Of a stretch of 64,000 bases of DNA, positions 43,955 through 55,859 are shown piece by piece (position 1 is the stretch's first letter; each line of letters begins with the position of its first letter). The notes below the pieces were generated by a model. The model was given only the letters and a program-made list of their open reading frames with translations. It was not told where the DNA came from and ran no database searches. The position numbers were made by a program, and so were the translations under genes. This DNA comes from Epiperipatus broadwayi (lineage: Eukaryota; Onychophora; Udeonychophora; Euonychophora; Peripatidae), in contig JAQFVV010012671.1 in the NCBI GenBank assembly GCA_028023455.1, positions 432,001 through 496,000 on the forward strand, written 5' to 3'.

Positions 43955-46640
43955 ATCATCGTCAACCTTGTCAATTCACTGCAGAATGTAAGGACTCTCC
44001 AAGTTCAATACACCTTCTCTGATCTCTAACCTCTCTTCTGCATAATCTTATTTCATCTATCCATTTTACATCTAGTCTCTTTCCCGGTCTTTTACAATTT
44101 CTTGGAATGCAGTTTAAGATTTCAATTATCCATCTATTATCATTTCTTCTAGAAATGCATTCAGTCCAACTCCACTTTAGTCTTTTAATTCTTTCAATGA
44201 TGTCAGTAACACCTGTTTATTATCTTACCCATGTATTGCATTTTCAGTCTCTTCTTGTTACTCCTAATATACAACTTTCCATACTTCTTTGAATGATCTG
44301 AAGTCTCTGTATTGCTTTTGTATTAAGTGTCCAAGTCTCAGATTCATAAGGAAGAACTGATAAAACATATTTATTAAAAACCTTCCTTTTCAAATACACC
44401 GGTATATTTTCCTTTAATATTAAGTTATTTCTACCAAAAGCATTCCAAACAAGTTTAATTCTATTACTTATTTCATTCATTATGTTTCCACCTGTAGTAA
44501 TAATCTAACCAAGGTATTTGTAGTTGTTAACTTTTTCTTTATTTTCATTTTTTGGGAAAATCCATTGAACATTATTTTAGCCATTTTTCTTACTTTCTTC
44601 TGATAATTCTTGCAACATTTCCTAAAGCTCTGAAGCATTATTTGCAAAATCAACTACATCATCTGCAAAATCTAAATGACTTAAATAATCTCAATTTAGT
44701 TTTATTTCTTTAACTTCCCATTTTAATCCACAAAATACTTCTTGCAGCATTGTTGTAAAATGTTTTGAAGATTGGAATCACCTTGCAGTACATCCTTCTC
44801 AATGTTAATCTTCCTAGTACCATTATATAATCTAATTGTTGCTGTTGCATTATTATAAATATTCTTCAGAATATGACAATATCCTGGATCTATACCTTGA
44901 TGATCCAATGCTTTAATCATTGAAAAAATATTTATAGAATCAAATGCCTTTTCATAATCTATAAATCCAAAGAATAATGGCAATTCATATTCATTGGTAC
45001 TTTCTATAACTTCTCTCAATACCTGGATATGGTCTACTGTACTAAAACCATTTTTAAATTCAGCTTGTTATTTTGATTGGTTGAAATTCAATGTTCTCTG
45101 TAGACGAGTTGTAATTATCTTGGTAAATTTTTTATATAAAACTGATAAAAGATTGATAAGTCTATAATTTCTAATATTTTCTTTAACATCTTTTTAAAAT
45201 ACTAATATTAACACTGCATTCTTCTTATCATCTGCTACATCTTTATCATTTAGACAGTTGGTATATAACTTTGCCAAAAAAATTTCTTTCTTTACCTCCT
45301 TATTTTAATATATCAATTATAATTCTATCATTACCTGGAGCTTTTCCTTTTTTCATAAATTTAATTGCATATTTCAATTCTTCATTTAAAATCATGGGCA
45401 ATTCAGATGATGTAATAAATGTAGGGGGCACTTGTTCTTTATTACTATATAATTCTTGATAAAACTCTTCTAATCATTTCATTATGTCATCTCTCTCTTC
45501 AGTAACAGTTTCATCTTTTTTCTTATTGCAGATATGTTTCATACCAACACCAAAATGTTCTTTTACATTCTTGAGACTTTTATTCTCTTCTACAGATTCC
45601 CTTGCTAGTTTATAATTATACTTTCTTATATCATTATCAACTCTTTTCCGCACTATTTTACAAAATTTGAGAGATTCAATCCTTCTTAATGCATCCTTTT
45701 TATATATCTTCATACTTCTTCTTTTTTTCATAAATTCTCTAGCCTCAAATAGAAATTTTGTTGGTCAATTGCTTCTTTTTTCTACCAGATATCATTGTTG
45801 CAGTTTTAAAAAGTGTATGAGTTATTTTCCTATTAATTTCATTCAAATCAGAATCATGTTCAAAATCTGCATGAAAATGATTTGCAAGTTCTAATTTAAA
45901 TTTATTAGAATGTTTATGAAAATTAGGAATAACAACTGTAAATATTGTTGTTGTTTTTTAATAATTTTTGTCTCTCTAGTTTTGCATTAACATGTATCTT
46001 ACATCTTACTAATTGATATGTTGACTTTATTAAGGTCATTACAATCTTGAAATATGTATTTTCTGTTATCAAAATATAATCCAATTCTGCTGTACCTTCA
46101 TTTGAAAGCTTCCGTGTCCATTTCCTTTTAACATTTTTCTCAAAAAAAGAACTCATAATATAATTTTTTTTTTTCTGCAAACTCCACAAGTCTATGTCCT
46201 CTTTCATTTCTATTACCACAACCAAATTTACCTATAACACTTTCATCTTTCATTTATTTACCAATTCTACATAACAATTTTAAAATGATGTTTTTATTCT
46301 TATCAAAAGCTTTTTGTACATCCATATAAAAATCTTCTACTACTTCATCATTATGAGAACTTGTTGTGGCATAAACCTGAATGATCTGCATTTGGTATCT
46401 ACTATTAAGTTGAACAACTAATCTTGTCACTCTGTCTGATACACCATCAATCTCCATAATGTTGTTCTTCAACTTTTTTATTTATAATGAATCATACTCT
46501 ACTTGTACTTCCAATATTTGTGCCTTTGTAATAGAATATATGTCCACCTTTTAAATCAATTGTCTCTTCACTTTTTCTTCTAACTTCACAAATAAGTATT
46601 GTTATATCATTTCCGATACTGTATGTGTAATGGCAGAATT
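43955..46640 (-). pseudogene. RTE-like non-LTR retrotransposon, 2.7 kb, decayed
   Basis: In minus-strand order: an EEP-endonuclease region (ETIDLKGGHIFYYKG near 46560, VVQLNSRYQMQIIQVYA near 46400, then RKWTRKLSNEG...ELDYIL near 46100) and a basic linker (45474-45731). Reverse transcriptase follows, with FIDYEKAFDSI near 44950, LKNIYNNATATIRLY near 44870 and the FADD catalytic motif at 44669-44658. The C-terminal segment has ESETWTLN near 44340 and KRPGKRLDVKWIDEIR near 44080. It ends in a (GAT)n tail near 43960. Stops and frameshifts divide it into several ORFs, so no protein is made. It is 5' truncated within the endonuclease. The endonuclease-RT order and short simple-repeat 3' tail fit the RTE clade. 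Confidence 0.85.
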
Positions 46641-47254
46641 AAAAACCTAATGCAAATATTAAAAAGACATTAAAGTTAGATAATTAATTTTTAAGGCTGA
46701 AAAAAATTGCTTGAATGCAGAGGTCATATAAAAATTCTAATGTCGCATTTTAAAAAGGTGGTTATCAGACAACCAGTGTCTGCCAAATTCAACATGAAGT
46801 AAAAGGACCGCATTTAATGATTCATTCAATGTTGCCCAGATACATATAAAAGAATCTATTTTAGTATTGTAGTGATCATAAATGCACATCTAACATGAAA
46901 ATCACCCAATGGTAATTTGCATGCAGCTCCGAATTCTGATGTTACATGATCAAAACCTTTTCTTTTTATATCCTGCTAGATTCAATTAGATGTGAGAGAT
47001 TCTTCTTATATTTTAACTACCATTATGGATTGCAATAAACAACAAATGCTAGAATAATGAGAAATTACAATTTATTTATTTATATACATAATGACAAAAC
47101 AAATAATACCTGAATTGACAGAAATCCTTGGGAAACATCAGTCTTCATGTGAGCCAGATGCTCTTTGACATGAAAAGAAAAACACCAAATTCCCAGGTAT
47201 GAATTATACATCTACTTGGCATTGATGATTGATAGGAATGAGCATCTACCTGGT

Positions 47255-47455
<201 letters not shown>

Positions 47456-47503
47456 GCACAAGCACAAATATGGTAAGAATATGCATCTACTGAATAAATA
47501 TGG

Positions 47504-47545
47504 CTCAAACTAAATGGCTGATGCCTCAAACTAAATGGCTGATGC
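47504..47545. repeat. Tandem duplication, 2 x 21 bp
   Basis: A 21-bp unit beginning CTCAAACTAAATGG is present twice, adjacent and identical. Confidence 0.9.
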
Positions 47546-49080
47546 ATGAGTGGCAGGAAAAGCATATGCATTATACTCATTTCTGGATAATAAAAACTTT
47601 ATATATACAAAACAGCTGAAAATAATAGTACATTAGATCAAGATAATTTAATACACACAAATATCCTTTCCCAAATCTGTGAGGGTATTTTGCTTAAAAC
47701 TGTATACTTTTATAAGTATGAAAACCAATCTTTCTTAATTTATTTAATCTGTTTATGCAGCCTTTTATTTCATCCAGAGTCATTAATCCTCATTATTTAA
47801 GTTAATGATTAAATTGTTATTTTAATTCTTAATACATTGCAGGCTAGTGGACATAATCATTATTAATTCTTATTTTAAAATAATTAATAAAATAATACTA
47901 AAGAAACTTCTAGGGAATGACAAAGGTTTGCAATAATTGGCTAGTTGTTTTGCTATAAATATTCTTATTACCTTATGCCAACTGAACTGTAGCATAACTA
48001 ATAAAATTAAGTAAGTCATTTATAGATACACACACACACATATATATATAAATCATAACAAAATTTCAGTGGAAATGAAATATACATATTTAGGAGGTTA
48101 AACACCCAATATTAGTGAAATAAAGTTATAATAATATATAATCAAAGTTCATATAAATTACTCCTTTCATCATTAATAGTTCATGTTCTGAATTCAGATA
48201 ACTGCAGACTTTTTGCAGCATAGTAGGTATAACATAGATACATTTGCCAGCATTCTACAAGACTTCTGAGATCATCCTTGCTGATTGACATGGTCTTCAC
48301 TAATATTCATTTTTATTTTTTTTACTGGGCAGCATCTGACAGTGTTTTTATCACTGCATGATAGCTGGTCTCTTTTCCAAACCTATAGACATTTTGGACA
48401 CAATGATCAATGTAATGATTGTTCAATACATTATGGGAACTTATCTACTTCATGATGGAACTAAACTTGCACTCTGCCAGACCAGAGTAGAGCAGATGAC
48501 AGGCTTTTCTATTCTGTCATTATATTTTAATACTGCTTCTGATGGTCAAGAAAGGATGGGTGAATGAATAATAACAAAGAATCAAAGCACAATTATAAGC
48601 ATAAGCACAATAATTCAATCTTCTGAAAGACCCCTATTTATAGTTCACTGAGTTGCTTTATCTGTTTTCAGCATGATTCAATTTCAAGATTCCATTTTTG
48701 CAGATGGTCAAGATATAGTAAGAAATTGATACTATTGTATTCTGGTTTGTCTTCCACAAAAATTAAAGACTTTGACTTCTACCAAATGGATGAAATTTAA
48801 TTATAATTAGCTTATAACTTTTGGATTCAATTCAGCTTTATATAATTGGACAAGTAGATAATTTGAATTAGAAATATTAGGAATTAAAAATGTTTTTAGA
48901 ATATTTTTTGGGATAATAAAAAATCTATATAGATAAAAGTTTTAGTCTAAACAATTCTTATTGCATGAATGAATAATCTTGACAGCTTAAGTGGAGCAAG
49001 GTAGCACTAGTGTTTAATTAGAGTATAAGGTTTCTGGTAGAATAATTTCTTTATTACCAGATATTACTATCATCAAGTAG

Positions 49081-49224
49081 TAATTTACTAAGGCTGTAAC
49101 CTTGTGTTTTAAGACCTATAGAGGTCCCTACCTTCGTATTTTTCAGACGCTTATTTCTAAGGTTACAGCCTTAGTAAATTATTACTTAATATAATAATGG
49201 GCGTTTAATAAAATTTATAATTAT
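49081..49224. mobile_element. Small retroposon-like hairpin element (SR-1) with 12-bp target duplication
   Basis: ATCATCAAGTAG at 49069-49080 recurs at 49225-49236 and flanks a 144-bp insertion. Within it, 23-bp perfect inverted arms (49081-49103 and 49159-49181, around ACTAAGGCTGTAACC) enclose GACCT-ATAG-AGGTC, itself a hairpin, then CCTAC and TCGTATTTTT. A related copy at 62494-62566 keeps the inner hairpin (GACCT-GTAG-AGGTC) and the flanking motifs. There is no coding capacity and no hammerhead core. Conserved nested hairpins suggest a structured RNA of unknown type. Confidence 0.65.
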
Positions 49225-49236
49225 ATCATCAAGTAG

Positions 49237-50062
49237 GTAATTTTGTGACTTATAGTCTAATATCTCTGTTTTCTATTAGATACTTCTTATTTGTTGAATT
49301 GTTAATATTCTTCTAGAGAACACATAAATCATAGGACTAACTATAATTTAATGAAGTGAAATAAAAAAAACCAAGCAAATTTATCATACCCAAAATAATA
49401 TTAGCAAAGGGAGAAGTTTGGCTGCAAACCAAGATCTAAGGATTAAATCAAAATGATTATCTAAATTTCAAACTGAAAACATTAAAACAACTGAGTTCAT
49501 TACTCAAATACTAATATACATTTGTGGTTGAGTTAGTCAGTAAGGATTATTTAGTTAAATTCACATGATGTTGCTAATTGTTAAAGTACTGTTACTAATA
49601 TGTGCAGATATATACCATTATTAATAACATATGCTAGCATATGAAGGGCAATACTTCATTATAAATTATTATTGGAATGCAATAACAAATGAGAATTACT
49701 ATATTAACATCAGAAAGAATAGAGGAAGACAGAGACAAACAGAAAGTTAAAACTGTATTTAGAAAAGACGATACAAACTAATCTGTATAGCTCAAATACA
49801 CTAACATATGTTTATTAGATAATCTTTGATGCTTTTTTTAAAACCATTTCTGAGTAAATTTTTTTAAAAATACTTAAATACTTTCTTAATTGTAACTCTT
49901 CATTGTATTTTATCCTCAATTATACTTCTGCAATAAAAAAATTGATATTGCACATTTTAGAGAGATTTTGGAATAATTAGTTAATAAAAAACAAAGTCAT
50001 ATATCATGTGATTAATTTTTTAAACTTGTAAATAAAAGTAATGAGTGGTGCTAATTGCTTTG
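49237..50062. other. AT-rich non-coding DNA
   Basis: Nothing recognisable. Confidence 0.5.
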
Positions 50063-50073
50063 ACAAGCTTTAT

Positions 50074-50367
50074 TGATAAATGCCACAAAAGAAAGCATTT
50101 TAAAATCTCTCTATCTAGAAATGCTCGCCAATCCTCAACCACTTTTCATGACTTGGCACCCTCAATAAGGTGCTACGGTAGTTTCAGACACTAGATATAA
50201 AATTACCAACTTAATGCTGGCTTTACATTGGTATTTTTGGATCTAGTGTCTGAAACTATCCTAGCACCTCACTGAGGAGTGCCAAACCATGAAACCAGTG
50301 GTCTGAGGATAGGTAGTTTCTAGATAGAGATTTTTTAAATGCTTTCTTTTGTGGTATTTATTTTCGA
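50074..50367 (+). mobile_element. HHR-C fold-back element with 11-bp target duplication
   Basis: ACAAGCTTTAT (50063-50073) and ACAATCTTTAT (50368-50378) flank a 294-bp inverted-repeat element. The arms pair GATAAATGCCACAAAAGAAA with its near-complement at the right end, and GTTTCAGACACTAGAT with ATCTAGTGTCTGAAAC near the centre. Both arms contain a hammerhead: intact on the plus strand at 50256-50316, degraded on the minus strand near 50120-50177. No protein coding. Confidence 0.78.
50256..50316 (+). ncRNA. Hammerhead ribozyme, HHR-C, core intact
   Basis: Outer stem I ACUAUC pairs with GGUAGU and inner stem I CCUCA pairs with UGAGG. The core is CUGAGGA at 50272-50278 (position 7 may be any base). 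Stem II GUG...CAU closes a CCAAAC loop. GAAA is at 50291-50294 and stem III is ACC-AGU-GGU. The cleavage C is at 50303. Every invariant base of the consensus is present. Stem III is three pairs, longer than in HHR-A. Activity is inferred from structure only. Confidence 0.78.
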
Positions 50368-50378
50368 ACAATCTTTAT

Positions 50379-52231
50379 AAACATAATCTGCTTTTCCAAT
50401 AAAAATTATAAAATGTATTTTATATAAAATCTTTTCATCAATAATGTTTCCTAATATCAATGAAAATAAGCCTTACAAGTGTAAATGTAATATCACATTC
50501 AGCGAAACTAATAAATAATTAAATAAATAATCAAATGATTTTATAGCTCAGGAGTAGTCACTGCATTAAATCAACAATATATTTTCAGAATATTACAAAC
50601 ATCTTTAAATGAAATTTCCAGTGTCTTTTCTATTTCAGCTGGATTCATATCTTTCACTTTTTTTCAATAAATTTGGCAAATTAAATGACATACATTATTA
50701 ATTGATACAGTATGAACATTAATTACAAAAATAGTACAATTGCCAGAGCTAAGATTAAATTCTTGTTTTTACTTTTAATCAGCTCAAACTAACAATCATC
50801 CTCACATATACATAATATCTTAATGCATGCTTTATAAACCATTTATAAACTGCTCTAAAAAACCTACAAACATAAATATGATAATCAGAATTGAAGTTAG
50901 TGTACTGCTCTTTGCTTCAAGTGTCTAGATTTTTTACCATATGTGGTAATGCTATCCGCCATATCCGGCACATAGTAGCTATATAATATGAATAAAAAAA
51001 ATATTTTAAACAACTGGATAAAGACTAATGTGGAAAAAAGAGTGACATAAAAATATACACGTGCATTTTGTAAAAACTGATATATTGAATTTTAATCAAA
51101 TTGAGAGACTATATCTGGGCTAATAATAATATAGTATTTTTTGCTCAATAAATAATTATTAACAACAATAATATTCTTATCTACAAAGATGATAATTATC
51201 GATAAAATTGTATATATTTTTATTTACAAAAATGAGAATTATCATTACACTTGTACTTTAAATCATGATAAAATAAGGATAAACTTTCATCATTAAGTTA
51301 TTTTCTATCATGATCACAAACTCTTTTAATTAACTGAAATAAAAACATTGACTAAATCAATGAAAGCAATACATATACGTATATAACATATTTGTTTGTG
51401 ATACTTTTATTTCATTTGTCTGACAATAAAAAAATATATTTATAGCATTTTTTAATTTTATGAAATCACTCTGAATTTTTGATCCCATGACTGGATGCAA
51501 CATAAGAGAATATTTTGTTGTAATACATATCAAAAATTGTTCACAATAATCACTGCACTCTTTTCTATCTTTTATAAATTAGGGCAATAGAAGCATCCTT
51601 AAAATCAAGTGGCACAACTTCTTGTGTCTATATATTTTGTGAAAATTTTCAATAGATTTTGAAGCCAACATATCTCTTCCAAGTATCACATCAAAATCTA
51701 CAACCTTTCTGTTTTATGATTATCAAAAGATATTTTAGCTTCAATTAGTTCTATGTTTTTATACAGATCTAAATGAAGTAAAAGGGTGATTATATCATTA
51801 ATTGCTTACATATGAATTCTTTTGTGTCATTATTCAAAAATTAGTGATCAAATACTTTACCAAAGTATTTGAACTATTATCCATTTAATAAGATTATGAT
51901 ACAATTTTTCAGATTTATATATTATTGTCAATGTATTAAAAATACCTAAAGACCCATCATCAATAAGTAAATATGTCTCCTTTGAAGTTTAACTAACTAA
52001 TTTTTATTTCTTTATACAGTTGTTGAACATCTACTTATAATTATTTATATTGCTTAAAATCATTTCATCCATTTTATTGTCTGCATAGGTTTAATGCTGT
52101 GGTAATGATTGTCTCTGGATCTCAGGGTATATACATTGTAATTTCAGCCCATCCATTCCACTGCTTAAACATTTAATGATTTCTTGACAAATAAGTTATT
52201 CAGTTATCTTATCAATTTATTTCATTATTCA
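50379..52231. other. AT-rich non-coding DNA
   Basis: No gene, RNA gene or repeat recognised. Confidence 0.5.
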
Positions 52232-52633
52232 TCCAGACAGAAAAACACCAACTTTCTTTTTATAAACAAATTAAACCATCAAACATCACATGATCACCAT
52301 TCTTTATGCTTGTATAGTTGTATAGATTTATACTCAGTTCAGCAATCATATTTTTGTTGTCATTGATGTTTTAATAACCACAAGAAACATAAATCATATT
52401 GGGCAGGATTGGTGTTAAACCATCAAATGTCACCAAATAGTATGGATGCTGAACTGAATTCAGATCTCTACAACTTAGACAATAAACATCACATGATTAC
52501 TATTTCTTATGCTTGCTCATAACTGTTATTAAAACAGGAAAAACTTTCTATATGTATTGCCACTCCATGCAAGCCAGAATAATCAATGGATGCCAGAAGG
52601 CTTGTACATAAAATTCCCATCTAGTGTCTACTC

Positions 52634-52692
52634 ATCCAATATACCCAGACTAGTTTCTGGCTTGTGGCCTTTGTCAGTGAGGAGCCTTGGAT
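52634..52692 (-). ncRNA. Hammerhead-like motif, HHR-A (core G8 changed)
   Basis: On the minus strand the core reads CTGACAA. Position 7 is free, but G8 to A removes a catalytic base. Stem II (GGC/GCC), GAAAC, TAGTC and both segments of stem I (ATCCAA/TTGGAT) are intact. Confidence 0.75.
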
Positions 52693-53070
52693 CTGAGAGG
52701 ACTGCACATAGATCTTAGGATCTAATGCAACCCTCCAGCCACCTTTTATCTCTATTTAACTACAAAACTATGAGTCTTAAATTGAAAACACCATAATATT
52801 TTCAATCCAAGCTCTTAGCTTATATAGTCATATAGGTCTGAACTCATTTTAGTATCTATACATTTAGGTGTCTTTGGTTCTTTAGTAACTATAACGACCA
52901 CTATCTTATTAGGTAGGATTGGTTTTAAGCCAATAAACATCACATGATCACCATTTTTAATGCTTGCTCATAACTGTTATTAAAACATGCAGAACTCTCT
53001 ATATGTATTGCCACTCAGTGTAAGCCAGAGTAATCAATAGATGCCAGAAGGCTTGTGCATAAAATTACTC

Positions 53071-53128
53071 ATCCAATATCTCCAGATTACTTTTGGTTTA
53101 TGGCCTTCATCAGTGAGGAGCCTTGGAT
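53071..53128 (-). ncRNA. Hammerhead-like motif, HHR-A (GAAA changed)
   Basis: The core CTGATGA is intact, but GAAA reads AAAA and stem II and stem III are weakened (GGCCATAAACC; GTAATC). It is recognisable and probably inactive. Confidence 0.7.
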
Positions 53129-53408
53129 CTGAGAGCACTGCATAAGAAATGGTGATCATGTGATGTTTGTTGGCTTAAAACCAATCCTGCCTAATAGGAT
53201 AGTAGTGGCTATTGTTATTAAAGAACCAAAGTCACCAAAAGGTATAGATACTGAACTGAATTCAGACCTATATGACTATCTAAGCTAATGAGCTTGGATT
53301 GAAAATATGTTTTCAATTTAAGACTCATAGTTTTGTAGTTAAGTAGAAATAAAAGGTGGATGCTGGAGGGTTGCATTAGATCCTAAGATCTAGATGCAGT
53401 GCTCTCAG

Positions 53409-53468
53409 ATCCAAGGCTCCTCACTGATGAAGGCCACAAGCCAAAAACTATTTCTGGGGATATTGGAT
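53409..53468 (+). ncRNA. Hammerhead-like motif, HHR-A (G12 and cleavage site changed)
   Basis: CTGATGA at 53424-53430 and stem II GGC-CACAA-GCC are intact, but GAAA reads AAAA and GTC reads TTC. Stem I outer pairing ATCCAA/TTGGAT is perfect. Confidence 0.75.
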
Positions 53469-53700
53469 GAGTAGGCACTAGATGAGAATTTTATGCACAA
53501 GCCTTCTGGCATCCATTGATTATTCTGGCTTGCACTGCATTGCAATACATATAGAGAGTTTTTCCTGTTCTAATGAGCTTAGCTTGAAAACAAGTTTGTG
53601 TTTTTATTTTGGACTCAAAGCTTTATAGTTAGCTAAAAAAGTAAAAGGTGGTTGCTGGAGGGTAGCATTAGATCCTAAGATCTAGATGCAGTGCTCTCAG

Positions 53701-53759
53701 ATTCAAGGCTCCTCACTGATGAAAGCCACAATTTAGAAATTAGACTGGGGATATTAAAT
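53701..53759 (+). ncRNA. Hammerhead-like motif, HHR-A (stem II broken)
   Basis: CTGATGA at 53714-53720 and GAAA are present. Stem II reads AGCC...TTTA, which no longer pairs, and the cleavage triplet is GAC in place of GTC. The outer stem I is ATTCAA opposite TTAAAT. Confidence 0.65.
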
Positions 53760-54139
53760 GTGTAGGCACTAGATAGGAATTTTATGCACAAACCTTCCTG
53801 CATCTATTGATTACTCTGTTTTGCACCAAGTGGCTACTGTATGCAGAGTTTTGCCTGAGTGTAAACAGCTTGAGTAAGCATAAAGAATGGTAGTCATGTG
53901 ATGTTTGATAGTTTAATGCCCAAAAGGATTATTTGACTATTGTTATTAAGGAATGAAAGACACCAAAAATTATAGATGCTGAACTGTGTTCAGATTTATA
54001 TGACTATACAAGCTAATGAGCTTAGCTTGAAAACATTATTGTTTTCATTCTGAACTCAAGGCTTTATAGTTAATTAAAAAAATAAAAGTTGACTGTTGGA
54101 AGGTTTCATTAGATCCTGATCTAGGTGCAGTGCCCCTAG

Positions 54140-54198
54140 ATCCATGGTTTCTCACTGATGAAAGACACAAGCTAGAAACTAGTCTGGGGATATTGGAT
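54140..54198 (+). ncRNA. Hammerhead motif, HHR-A (core intact, weak stem II)
   Basis: CTGATGA at 54155-54161, GAAA at 54175-54178, stem III AC-TA-GT and C at 54184 all fit. Inner stem I TTCTCA pairs with TGGGGA, and ATCCA pairs with TGGAT. Stem II reads AAGACACAAGCTA, in which one pair is lost, leaving about two pairs. It is the best-preserved plus-strand unit of the array. Confidence 0.75.
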
Positions 54199-54591
54199 GA
54201 GTAGGCACTAGATAGGGATTTTATGCACAAACCTTTCTGCATCCATTGATTACTCAGACTTGCACTGAGTGGTGCTACTGTGTGAAGAGTTTGCTTCTGT
54301 AAAAAACAACTTGTTTAAGCATAAAAAATGGTGAACATATGATGTTTGATGGTTTAATCTTGATACTACTAATACGATTATGGTGACAGTGGTTATTAAA
54401 GAACCAAAGACACAAAAAAGTATGGATGCTAAACCGAGTTCAGATTTATACAACTATACAAGCTAATGAGCTTAACTTGAAATTATTGTGTTTTTATTTT
54501 GGACTCAAAGCTTTATTGTTAGATAAAAAAAAGTAAAAGGTGACTACTGGGGATTGGATTAGATCCTAAGATCTAGATGCAGTACTCTCAC

Positions 54592-54650
54592 ATCCAAGGC
54601 TCATCACTGATGAAAGCTGCAAGCTAAAAACTTGTTTGGGAATATTAAAT
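54592..54650 (+). ncRNA. Hammerhead-like motif, HHR-A (G12 changed)
   Basis: CTGATGA at 54606-54612 is intact. Stem II is AGC-TGCAA-GCT, where the second-position pair is A-U in place of the G-C seen in other copies, a compensatory change. GAAA reads AAAA and GTC reads GTT, so it is probably inactive. Confidence 0.7.
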
Positions 54651-54760
54651 GAGTAGGGACTACATAGAGATTTTATGCACAAACCTACCTGCATCCATTG
54701 ATTACTCTGGCTTGCACTGGGTGGTGCTACTCTATGAAGAGTTTTGCCTCTGTATAATCA

Positions 54761-55859
54761 AATTACTAATAATATAACCATTGTTAGAAAAAGACAGAAG
54801 TGAATTTTAAAATAAACTATTAATATCAATAACACTTTTTTAGAGAATTCCATAATCAGTAATAATTAACTAGAAATTTTAATATTTAACAATTGTTGAA
54901 ATTTAACATATAATAGTAATCCTGTCAACAGTAAGTTTGAGATAAAAAATATTTTTAATGCAACTATCATTTTAACACTTGTATAATCTAACTAACAAGG
55001 GGTAGGTGTCAGATTTCTATTGGTAACATTACTGTGATCACTATCCAACTATTTTTTCTCTGAACTTGTTTAAATTTAACATTGAATTATAATAATGATG
55101 CAATGAATATAGATTGCATTACATAAAATAATCTTGAATTTTATTAGTCTTTAATTGATAATCTATAAATTCTAAAAATAAAAATACTAAAATGTCAATG
55201 TGAATATAGCATCTTACAGTCTTCATTCATTTGATTAACTGCCCTTCCAAAAACTTGTACTCATCCATTTGTTCAGTTAAAATTTTTATTTCATCAGACA
55301 AATCTCACTATGTGTGGCTATCTCTGATTTAAACATAATAATTCTTTACACTGTCATGTGTTTCAGATGTTGAAGAATCCATATCAGGCAAAGTTTAGGT
55401 AATTCTAAAAAAAGACATAAAGATTCAAAACATACTCATCAAATTCTGTTTTTGACCAGTGCTAGCTATAGGATCATAAAAGTTTGTTGAATATATGTGT
55501 ACAAGGATAAAATGAACAAAATATTTTATTTACTATTTAAACAAATACAGTAATTAATAATTTTATTAATTAATCAATAAAAATAATAAAAAATAAAATG
55601 TGTAACATATTCTCTAATAATATATCTGAGTCTAAATTATTTACAAATACTATGTAGTTTTAATTATTTCAATAGGTTTAAAACAAAATAAATAATGTAG
55701 TAATATACTTTATATTGTAGGTTAAAAATATATACAGTCTTATGTTGCATACAATGGGCGTTAATATGAGGATATTCGAAAGTGAATACCATCAATCAAT
55801 AGCCACTTTTTAAATTAACATGAACTATTTACTATAAAGGCCTCTTTATACCTAAACCA
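54761..55859. other. AT-rich non-coding DNA
   Basis: Nothing recognisable. Confidence 0.5.

Larger units (their letters stand above)
52232..54760. mobile_element. HHR-A array: minus-strand units then plus-strand head-to-tail units
   Basis: The unit is about 440-460 bp and non-coding. Up to about 53145 the units read on the minus strand (hammerhead cores at 52671-52677 and 53107-53113, 436 bp apart). At GCACTGCA/TAAGAAATGG the orientation flips. Plus-strand cores follow at 53424, 53714, 54155 and 54606; the 290-bp interval reflects an internal deletion. Unit landmarks in HHR order are hammerhead, GGCACTAGAT, ATTTTATGCACAAGCCTTC, TTTTGCCTGTTTTAA, CATGTGATGTTTG, CTGAACTGAATTCAGACC, CTCATAGTTTTGTAGTTAA and ATTAGATCCTAAGATCTAG. 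The left margin (52232-52520) holds fragmented unit pieces. ORFs such as 54045-54242 are shadows. Confidence 0.85.

Noticed and set aside
48358-48567. 69-residue plus-strand ORF
   Set aside because: Composition is mixed and an acceptor-like site precedes it, but there is no recognisable domain, no partner exon and no homologue I can name, so it is left uncalled.
54045-54453. Two minus-strand ORFs within the HHR-A array
   Set aside because: They are shadows in a non-coding repeat; the frames are not kept open in neighbouring units.
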